A stretch of DNA of 7,243 bases from Candidatus Acidifodinimicrobium mancum (GTDB taxonomy: Archaea; Nanobdellota; Nanobdellia; Parvarchaeales; Parvarchaeaceae): the NCBI GenBank assembly GCA_015121965.1, contig JADFAP010000020.1, positions 1 through 7,243 on the forward strand. The letters are read 5' to 3'. The notes under the pieces are model-generated. The model was not told where the DNA came from. It did not search any database and saw only the letters and a program-made list of their open reading frames with translations. The position numbers and the translations under genes were made by a program. This document shows positions 1 through 5,336 of this stretch, in pieces (position 1 is the first letter of the stretch; each line of letters begins with the position of its first letter).

Positions 1-151
1 TCGGGCTATGCGTAAGACTCCATTCCGGACCGACTATTACATCCAAATTATCTGCCTTGGCGCGCTCTATATTGTCTATAACTTTGTATGGATCGCCGAA
101 ATTATGCGTCTCAACGTTATTCATCAAACCGACCTCTAGACTTAAGACCAT
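1..151 (-). CDS. Probable carbon-nitrogen hydrolase (nitrilase superfamily), N-terminal part only
   Basis: An open frame runs from the ATG at 151 off the left edge, giving 50 residues without a stop. What is seen: a short hydrophobic first strand (MVLSLEVGL), then a helix-like stretch KVIDNIERAKADNLDVIVGP ending in PEWSLT. This matches the start of nitrilase-superfamily amidases, where a strand is followed by a helix with IERAK-like residues and then a strand ending in a P-E motif. In that family the Glu of this motif belongs to the Glu-Lys-Cys catalytic triad; here it would be residue 43. The Lys and Cys lie outside the window, so activity and substrate cannot be judged. The start at 151 is preferred over the Met codon at 124 because a TATA-like box lies 24-29 bases upstream, as expected for a leaderless transcript. 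The gene is divergent from the dodecin gene. The family call is moderately supported and rests on one short segment. Confidence 0.5.
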   Translation of the reverse strand, partial: MVLSLEVGLMNNVETHNFGDPYKVIDNIERAKADNLDVIVGPEWSLTHSP

Positions 152-174
152 TTTAACTATTAGAATAGAAATGG

Positions 175-180
175 TATAAA
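175..180 (-). promoter_or_regulatory. TATA-like box for the leftward hydrolase gene
   Basis: Read on the minus strand, the sequence is TTTATA. It lies 24-29 bases before the ATG at 151, the spacing at which archaeal transcription would begin at or next to the start codon. No ribosome binding site precedes that ATG, which also fits a leaderless message. Confidence 0.5.
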
Positions 181-203
181 TAACTATTAAATCAAGAGAA
201 ATG

Positions 204-215
204 AAAAGCTTTTAA
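204..215 (+). promoter_or_regulatory. Promoter (BRE/TATA-like) for the dodecin gene
   Basis: The stretch AAAAGCTTTTAA has a purine-rich BRE-like left side and a TTTTAA TATA-like core at 210-215. The core is 24-29 bases before the ATG at 239. No Shine-Dalgarno sequence is visible in front of the ATG, so a leaderless transcript is likely. The first ten bases (204-213) form a perfect palindrome, which may be coincidental in AT-rich promoter DNA. Confidence 0.5.
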
Positions 216-238
216 CCAAAAAAGCCATAGTATATCAA

Positions 239-439
239 ATGGGAGAAATAGGTAAAATAACTGAACTTGTAAGCTCATCCAAGGTCAGCATCGAGGATGC
301 AGTCAAAAAAGCCGCAAAAGAACTTGGTAGGAAAGAGAAAGATTTGCGCGGGATAAAGATAAAGAATGTATCGGCAATCATAAAGAACGGCGAAGTCGTA
401 GAATGGCGCGTAAACCTTAAAGTGTCCTCTGAATTATAG
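239..439 (+). CDS. Dodecin-family small protein, flavin-stacking Trp missing
   Basis: This 66-residue protein has the length and strand-helix-strand-strand order of dodecins, which form hollow dodecamers that store or buffer flavins (or CoA) in the cytoplasm. Visible matches are the first strand with ITELVSSS (family: ELVGTS), a helix IEDAVKKAAKELG, a loop KDLRGIKIKN (family: LRxLxWFEV) and a last strand VEWRVNLKVSSEL (family: YxVxLKVxFxL). The near-invariant tryptophan that stacks on the flavin ring falls at residue 38, which here is Gly (bases 350-352). W56 lies in the last strand, next to the usual position of the Gln/Arg that also faces the ligand. The fold is well supported by pattern, but binding of flavin in the usual way is doubtful. 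The gene stands alone with its own promoter; no flavin pathway gene is adjacent. Confidence 0.8.
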   Translation: MGEIGKITELVSSSKVSIEDAVKKAAKELGRKEKDLRGIKIKNVSAIIKNGEVVEWRVNLKVSSEL

Positions 440-498
440 GCGTGCTTCCTTTAGATGACAACAGAGACCTCGTAACTTCTGCTTGTTATATTATAAAA

Positions 499-506
499 TT
501 TAAATA
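499..506 (+). promoter_or_regulatory. TATA box for the rusticyanin-like gene set
   Basis: The octamer TTTAAATA is preceded by A-rich bases at 495-498. It lies 22-29 bases before the ATG at 528. No Shine-Dalgarno sequence precedes the ATG, so this promoter probably drives a leaderless message covering the genes at 528, 1175 and 1696. Confidence 0.6.
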
Positions 507-512
507 CACCCA

Positions 513-533
513 ACTCATTACATTGAAATGAGT
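513..533. repeat. Inverted repeat spanning the start codon at 528
   Basis: The arms ACTCATT (513-519) and AATGAGT (527-533) are exact 7-base complements separated by 7 bases. The right arm contains the ATG. If the transcript is leaderless only the right arm is in the RNA, so a DNA-binding operator is a more likely role than an RNA hairpin. Chance occurrence is quite possible at this length. Confidence 0.3.
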
Positions 534-1172
534 GACAATAAGCTTGATAAGAATATCAAAGCAACGCAGTCTATTCTCATTTCAATGCTCGTAGTCGTTG
601 CAGCTTTCGCTGTAATAATCGTCCTGCTCTTGACGCAGACACATTCTCCTGCTATAGTACCGCCGCAAAAAATAAATTTGGTACTGTTGAATGTGCCGAC
701 AAATACAGTGACATTAAACTTCATAAACAACTCAATAGTTGTAAATGGCAATGCGACGATAGAGGTGCAAACGCAAGGTAACCTTACGTTTTTCGCCAAT
801 GGCAAGAGCATTCCAGTCGCCGGATCCTATCATTACCTAATCTACGGCATGCAGGATCCAACCATATATGTAAAGGCAGGTTCATACATAGAGTTCGTTG
901 AAGTCAACGTCAATAAATATGGATTTAATGACTTTGCGATCACAAATGACATAATACCCTACGCAAACAACATAAACCTTACGAAAACAAGCCCACCTGA
1001 ATATCTCTCTCCCGAATTGCCCCCGCCCGACTACTCGAATCCGAATGCCCCAGTTTATGACTATAGCTATCTCATGTTCAACGCAACGAATCCAGGTCTT
1101 TATTACTATTTTTCAACGGTTTATCCGGATCTGTTTTACGGAATGGAGGGAATGATAGTAGTTGAGAGCTGA
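528..1172 (+). CDS. Membrane-tethered rusticyanin-like cupredoxin with degenerate copper site
   Basis: The protein has 214 residues. Residues 16-36 form one transmembrane helix after a short charged N-terminus, which would place residues 40-214 outside the membrane. Residues about 110-214 look like a cupredoxin domain and match what I recall of rusticyanin: DPTIYVKAGSYIEF resembles the rusticyanin NPTLEIPAGATVDV strand, GFNDFAIT resembles GHSFDIT, and NPGLYYYFSTVYP then GMEG resemble AGTYYYVCQIPGH then GMFG. Rusticyanin and sulfocyanin carry C-x4-H-x4-M plus an upstream His. Here the same spacing holds S196, D201 and M206, with N134 at the upstream His, so only Met is kept. A normal blue copper centre is therefore unlikely. 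Residues 155-175 are a Pro-rich loop. The gene is first of three tightly packed genes. It could be a structural or assembly subunit of a membrane complex, or bind another metal; function is unknown. Confidence 0.72.
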   Translation: MSDNKLDKNIKATQSILISMLVVVAAFAVIIVLLLTQTHSPAIVPPQKINLVLLNVPTNTVTLNFINNSIVVNGNATIEVQTQGNLTFFANGKSIPVAGSYHYLIYGMQDPTIYVKAGSYIEFVEVNVNKYGFNDFAITNDIIPYANNINLTKTSPPEYLSPELPPPDYSNPNAPVYDYSYLMFNATNPGLYYYFSTVYPDLFYGMEGMIVVES

Positions 1173-1174
1173 TT

Positions 1175-1699
1175 ATGGATACCCCCTCTAAGAGCAGCAT
1201 GAACAAAAAGATAGTTATGCTAGTGATAGCAGTCATAATGGTTATAGCTGCCTATGTGATTATAAGCCAAAGCATCGCTGAGAATGGTGTTTTCAAGCTA
1301 CTCGTTTCTATATACTCAACCAGTAGTATAAATTCCAATTTGTTGACATTCGATTACGCCCAGTACCAGTGGCTATCTTTTCTAGCAGCTGGAGGACTTA
1401 TCTTTGCAGCGTTCGTTTTCCTAATAGAGTTCGTTGATATAGTCGTTTTAGTGAGCCACAGGGATACAAATGTTCCCATGGCGTCTATCCTTGTAGATAA
1501 GAGGAAGAACCTATTATTTTTCATGCTTATAGTTTCAGCTGTCTTTATAGTGATCTCATCACTTACGTTTATAGTGTACGAGTTTTATCCTTCGCTACTT
1601 TCGCTGACCATTACCTCTGAGATTATAAGCATGATAGGCTATGTGCTACTTGGCATAGTGGTAATAAAATGGTCTACTGACATTTGGAGATTCATATGA
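1175..1699 (+). CDS. Unrecognised four-helix membrane protein
   Basis: I do not recognise this 174-residue protein. Hydrophobic segments at about 12-31, 66-94, 112-135 and 146-166 suggest four transmembrane helices. The 34-residue loop between helices 1 and 2 is rich in Ser, Asn and Tyr and is probably extracellular, while the loop with SHRDTN and VDKRKN (95-111) is positively charged and probably cytoplasmic. The protein has no Cys and one His (H95), so two His ligands for a haem b are absent. The ATG at 1175 starts two bases after the upstream stop; GAGCTGAT just before it is a weak ribosome binding match. A second Met codon at 1199 is possible but lacks a better site. Close coupling to the rusticyanin-like gene and the ATGA overlap with the next gene suggest the three products work together. 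Confidence 0.7.
   Translation: MDTPSKSSMNKKIVMLVIAVIMVIAAYVIISQSIAENGVFKLLVSIYSTSSINSNLLTFDYAQYQWLSFLAAGGLIFAAFVFLIEFVDIVVLVSHRDTNVPMASILVDKRKNLLFFMLIVSAVFIVISSLTFIVYEFYPSLLSLTITSEIISMIGYVLLGIVVIKWSTDIWRFI
1686..1691 (+). promoter_or_regulatory. Ribosome binding site fixing the start of the gene at 1696
   Basis: GGAGAT lies four bases before the ATG at 1696 and matches the archaeal consensus GGAGGTGAT at its left part. It supports the ATG over the in-frame TTG at 1684, which overlaps this site and has no such sequence in front of it. Confidence 0.65.
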
Positions 1700-2079
1700 T
1701 AGCAGGCATATATAGTCAAGTTGTAAATACGTCCTTCCTGAATCCTTTCTCATATTTAGCGATCACGTTGCTCGCTTTGGTACTATCAGTGGTTTTGCTG
1801 GTAGTTATGGCGATTTTTATTAGGGATTTCCAAAAAAGGTCTGATCTGCTGATAGCAAGGATAAGGCTATACAAAAATGTATGGATAATGTTCTTGCTGA
1901 TAATGCTTATCGATGTGTTCCTGATTGCTGATGTGGTATACGTACAGTTCTTCAACCCGTTGACGCTTATCTATGTATTTTGGTCGCTCGGATACCTCTC
2001 ACTAGGCTCAATATTTGCGTATATACTGTCTATATCGTTTATATTGTATATAATCGGAAGGAAGATCAAAACAAAGTAG
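1696..2079 (+). CDS. Unrecognised three-helix membrane protein
   Basis: I do not recognise this protein. From the ATG at 1696 it has 127 residues, with hydrophobic segments at about 19-43, 62-84 and 98-121 and a basic C-terminus (GRKIKTK). The loop between helices 1 and 2 (RDFQKRSDLLIARIRLYK) is strongly basic and probably cytoplasmic. It contains neither Cys nor His, so it offers no usual ligand for haem or copper. The start choice rests on an ATGA overlap with the stop of the previous gene (1696-1699) and on GGAGAT upstream; starting at the TTG at 1684 would add only Met-Glu-Ile-His. It is the last gene of the set, and its 3' end overlaps the convergent DppF coding end by 14 bases. Confidence 0.7.
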   Translation: MIAGIYSQVVNTSFLNPFSYLAITLLALVLSVVLLVVMAIFIRDFQKRSDLLIARIRLYKNVWIMFLLIMLIDVFLIADVVYVQFFNPLTLIYVFWSLGYLSLGSIFAYILSISFILYIIGRKIKTK

Positions 2080-3313
2080 ATACATCTTCCTCAAACAAGT
2101 GGCACTTAACTTCAGCGTTGCCTACTTTGTGCATCTGGACTTCTTTGTAATCAAAGAGCTCTATAGACAAGTGCTCATCCTCCTGCTTTATATCCTTGAT
2201 CGCATAGAAGCTCCTTATCTTGTTCTTGTACAGATTTATCATCTTAACCAGCTGATCTTTGTTTACTCCATAAAGTAAAATCTTTCCTTTTTCAATCTTC
2301 AATTTAAAGTTTGGCAGGTCCAAAGGCCCAAATGACTTCTTTAGGTCAAGATAGACTTCATCGATTGTCCAACCACAGATTTCGAAGGAAACTGGGCACA
2401 TTCTATGGTAAACGCAGCCTTTGACATCGGAATTATATGGTCTCTCGTAATAGAGAATATCATAATTTGCCTTTCTAGCGGCTACCGACGTCAACTCCTT
2501 CGTGTAAGGATGCTGCGGATTATTTATTACCTCTTTCGTAGGTCCCTTCTCCTCCGTCTCTCCTTTGAACATCACCATTATGTCACCAGCTATGTAATTA
2601 GCCAGGGCGATGTTGTGCGTCGTTATAAGCATGCTTGCTCTAGTCTTAGAGTTTATTTTCTTTAGTATATCAAGTATAATACGCTGATTGATGGGATCAA
2701 GATTACTCGTAGGCTCATCAAGGAATAAGAAGATTGGATTCGTAGCCAAAGCCCTTGCAATGCCAATCTTTTGCTTTTGTCCATCTGATAATTCATGCGG
2801 GTAACGATGCAGTATATCGTCATCTATCCCAACATCATTTTTCAGTTCGTTCATTCGATTGTGAATTTGCTCGTCTGTGTACTTAGAAACAACCATGGGC
2901 TCCTTGATTATGTCATAAACGGTCTGCCTTGGGTCAACGGAAGAAGCAACGTCTTGAAACAGAACACCTATCTTCTTTCTTATATCCATGAGTCCTAACT
3001 TTGACTTGTTTAACGCAGAGTAATCTTTTCCCAACTCTCTCATACTATCAAGGTCTTTCTTTAACAAAGCAATTTCGTACCTGTTTATGACCCAATCTGG
3101 GACATCGAAGAATATTTGGCCGCTGTCTGGTCTCAACAGCAATGACAAGATCAGACCCAGAGTAGTTTTACCGGATCCATTTTCGCCGACCAGGGATACT
3201 ATCTGGCCTTCCCTTATCTTCAAACTTATGTCGTTTATAGACCGTACCTTATGACCAAATGCAGCTCCGCCACTTTCATAGGTCTTCTTCAGGTTATAAG
3301 CTGCTATTCTCAT
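2066..3313 (-). CDS. dppF: Peptide-type ABC importer ATPase, DppF/OppF-like
   Basis: This 415-residue protein is the second ATPase of the importer and would act at the cytoplasmic face of the membrane. Visible motifs: Walker A GENGSGKT (43-50), Q-loop Gln120 (FQD), signature LSDGQ (175-179), Walker B FLFLDE (195-200), D-loop SNLD, and switch His233. The signature departs from LSGGQ by Asp for Gly. Between the first domain strands and the Q-loop an extra helical stretch (about 71-108) is longer than in most bacterial members. The C-terminus has the Opp/Dpp HPYT motif (268-271) and four Cys (300, 306, 313, 404). In DppD-type ATPases such cysteines bind a [4Fe-4S] cluster. Here Cys313 and Cys404 are about 90 residues apart, instead of the usual 20-30. 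The start overlaps the upstream ATPase stop as ATGA, indicating translational coupling. The D/F naming is by position and by the usual operon order. Confidence 0.88.
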   Translation of the reverse strand: MRIAAYNLKKTYESGGAAFGHKVRSINDISLKIREGQIVSLVGENGSGKTTLGLILSLLLRPDSGQIFFDVPDWVINRYEIALLKKDLDSMRELGKDYSALNKSKLGLMDIRKKIGVLFQDVASSVDPRQTVYDIIKEPMVVSKYTDEQIHNRMNELKNDVGIDDDILHRYPHELSDGQKQKIGIARALATNPIFLFLDEPTSNLDPINQRIILDILKKINSKTRASMLITTHNIALANYIAGDIMVMFKGETEEKGPTKEVINNPQHPYTKELTSVAARKANYDILYYERPYNSDVKGCVYHRMCPVSFEICGWTIDEVYLDLKKSFGPLDLPNFKLKIEKGKILLYGVNKDQLVKMINLYKNKIRSFYAIKDIKQEDEHLSIELFDYKEVQMHKVGNAEVKCHLFEEDVSTLF

Positions 3314-4443
3314 ATGTTTATCACGCTCTTGATTAATCTTTTAGTGTACTCATTAGAGGAATTGTTTATTACGCTTGAGGTATCGCCTACTTCCACTATA
3401 GCCCCATCTTCAATTACCGCAATTCTATCTGCAAACCTTGTTAGAAGGGAGATGTCATGCGCCACAAGTATCAGGGATAGATTAAACGTTGCTTTTATTT
3501 TACTCAATAAGTTAAATAGCTTGTACTGCGCTATTGGGTCTAACGATGAAGCTGGCTCATCCATTATTATAATCCTAGGGTTGTTTACTATCGCAGATGC
3601 TATCAGCACGGCCTGCAGCATACCTCCGGAAAGTTGGTTTGGAAACATGTGCAGTATGGTCGGGTCTAAACCCATAAGACCTAGTATCTCGCCTGCAAGC
3701 TGATACCCCTCTTCAAGAATCAGCTGATTTAAAATGTACCTTAGCCCAGGAATCCTAGATGCAACCCCCTTATGCGACAGAACAAACCTTTGAACACTGC
3801 TGAGTTTGGCCCGCCCCAAGGCTAAGATGAGATTCTTTTTGTCCTCATCGGTTAGATCATCCCTTCTAGTTATGTTCAGTATCTGCTCCCTAATGTACTC
3901 ATCAAAATTACCATCTAAGAATTTATCAGCAATTTTATAGTCCTTCGAATTTAACAGCTTCACGTAGTTTAACAGAGCCCCTTTATCCACTTTTTCCCTC
4001 GAGTCTATGCGCTTTATCAGTCTCTCTTTGTTATGGAATAAAACAGACTCGAATATCTGGTATCCAACAGTTAACAGCGGGTCCAAGTAACTAGCTGCCT
4101 CCTGCGTAACCATGGTTATGAATCTGCCTCTCAATTTTTCTATGCCCTCATTTACAAGTATACGGTGCCGTTTCCTGTTATAAGAATCTTTTTCAAATTC
4201 ATTGATAATCATGTCTGAGCCATTGATATTAATGCTTCCATTGACTATCTTTGCATTTCGGGGGAGAAGTCCCATAAGCGACAGCGCAAAGGTACTTTTT
4301 CCAGAACCATTGACACCTACAAGTCCAACGGTCTCATTCTCCTTTAGAGAGAAGTCAACTCCCTTTAATACGTCTATTTGGTTGAACCGAGATTCGAATA
4401 CGACCTCTAAGCCCTTTACTGTCAGTAATTCTTTCTTTTCCAT
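3310..4443 (-). CDS. dppD: Peptide-type ABC importer ATPase, DppD/OppD-like
   Basis: This 377-residue protein is the first ATPase of the importer and the likely partner of DppF in a heterodimer. Visible motifs: Walker A GVNGSGKS (43-50), Q-loop Gln114, signature LSGGM (271-275, the form common in DppD), Walker B IIIMDE (291-296), D-loop SSLD, and switch His329 (AHD). The helical subdomain between Q-loop and signature spans about 157 residues, against roughly 70 in typical members. The extra part, about residues 136-245, is charged and helix-like. The protein stops soon after NEYTKRLI, which stands at the HPYT position, so the usual C-terminal cysteine region is absent. There is no Cys anywhere in it. 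Its start lies 22 bases inside the end of the DppC gene, with only a weak ribosome binding site. Substrate class cannot be read from the ATPase. Confidence 0.88.
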   Translation of the reverse strand: MEKKELLTVKGLEVVFESRFNQIDVLKGVDFSLKENETVGLVGVNGSGKSTFALSLMGLLPRNAKIVNGSININGSDMIINEFEKDSYNRKRHRILVNEGIEKLRGRFITMVTQEAASYLDPLLTVGYQIFESVLFHNKERLIKRIDSREKVDKGALLNYVKLLNSKDYKIADKFLDGNFDEYIREQILNITRRDDLTDEDKKNLILALGRAKLSSVQRFVLSHKGVASRIPGLRYILNQLILEEGYQLAGEILGLMGLDPTILHMFPNQLSGGMLQAVLIASAIVNNPRIIIMDEPASSLDPIAQYKLFNLLSKIKATFNLSLILVAHDISLLTRFADRIAVIEDGAIVEVGDTSSVINNSSNEYTKRLIKSVINI

Positions 4444-5336
4444 ACGCTAACCGTGTAGGGATCCAGCATGTCGATCATGCCATCCCCGATGAGATTCAGT
4501 GATATAGCCAGCAGCACAATGAACAAAGACGGAATTAAAACCGCCCATGGAGCGATCTGTATATACTGCAGCCCAAAGCTTGTCAAATAACCTAGCTCCG
4601 GAACGTTGCCATTAGGAGCCAAGCCTATGAATGCAATTGTAGCGAATGCACCTATGACTAGCCCAAATGTAAGCGCAAATTGGGATATTGAGGAGGAGAT
4701 TACATTCGGGAACACATGGTGGATTAAAGTCCTGGCGTTGCTGCTTCCGATCGACTTCGAAGATAGTACCATGTTTGAATTCTTAATGATTAAGGTGGAT
4801 GACCTGGCATACTTTGCGTACAGGGGGAAAAACGCAATAACTAAAGACAGGGATATCACTGTAAAGTTTCTAGAAATTGCTGCACCCAATGCGATTACAA
4901 GGACTATATAGGGTATACTGAAGAATACATCCGTCAGACGCATAAGAATCTCGTCAAAAATTCCGCCAAAGTAGGCAGCTATCATACCTACGAAGGTTCC
5001 CAGCAAAGCTGCGAGTATCACAACTGGAATTGCGTATAGAACATCTATCCTTATAGCCTTAAGCACCGCTGTTAACAAGTTTATTCCAAGATAAGTCGTA
5101 CCAAATGGATAAGCAGCTGACGGAGGAACAAGGCCAACATTGAAATTATAATCAGTCGACAAAGTGTTTGGATTGCTTATGCCGACCAACCACGGAGAAA
5201 ACTGAAGTATAGCTGTATCCGCTAAGAAAAAGAGTATGATCACTAATCCCACAAGATGCATTTTATTTGAGATGAATATCCTAAAATAAAGTGAGATGTC
5301 ATGGGCGATCTTAGTAAAGCAGCTTTCGGTCTCCAT
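4422..5336 (-). CDS. dppC: Peptide-type ABC importer permease, DppC/OppC-like
   Basis: This 304-residue inner permease pairs with DppB to form the translocation channel. About six hydrophobic segments are visible: 28-48, 102-124, 141-157, 160-180, 216-240 and 266-286. Family marks are YPFGTTYLG (76-84, usual HPFGTDxLG), an EAA-type coupling loop SSKSIGSSNARTLIHHVFPN (192-211), and GDGMIDMLDP near the end (usual GDGLRDxLDP). The Arg-Asp after LG in the first motif is Ile-Asn here, a small departure. The ATG shares one base with the DppB stop (TGATG). GGTGA at 5344-5348, inside the end of DppB and seven bases before the ATG, is a good ribosome binding site and supports this start. The gene overlaps the downstream ATPase gene by 22 bases. 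Confidence 0.9.
   Translation of the reverse strand: METESCFTKIAHDISLYFRIFISNKMHLVGLVIILFFLADTAILQFSPWLVGISNPNTLSTDYNFNVGLVPPSAAYPFGTTYLGINLLTAVLKAIRIDVLYAIPVVILAALLGTFVGMIAAYFGGIFDEILMRLTDVFFSIPYIVLVIALGAAISRNFTVISLSLVIAFFPLYAKYARSSTLIIKNSNMVLSSKSIGSSNARTLIHHVFPNVISSSISQFALTFGLVIGAFATIAFIGLAPNGNVPELGYLTSFGLQYIQIAPWAVLIPSLFIVLLAISLNLIGDGMIDMLDPYTVSVWKRKNY

Noticed and set aside
440..498. Possible terminator after the dodecin gene
   Set aside because: There is only a short pyrimidine stretch (CTTCCTTT) and no stem or long T run, so it is not enough to call.
518..811. Minus-strand frame inside the rusticyanin-like gene
   Set aside because: It lies antisense to a gene with a promoter, membrane helix and family motifs, and its own product matches nothing I know.
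1092..1172. CuA-type subunit II of a terminal oxidase as identity of the 528-1172 protein
   Set aside because: CuA sites need C-x3-C-x3-H-x2-M, and this spacing does not fit. The S-x4-D-x4-M spacing matches the rusticyanin/sulfocyanin pattern exactly.
3251..3703. Plus-strand frame of 150 residues antisense to the two ATPase genes
   Set aside because: It is opposite the DppD C-terminus and the DppF start, both strongly supported by motifs. The frame is a by-product of their codon use.
4606..4911. Plus-strand frame antisense to dppC
   Set aside because: It lies opposite a clear permease gene, with no ribosome binding site and no recognisable product.
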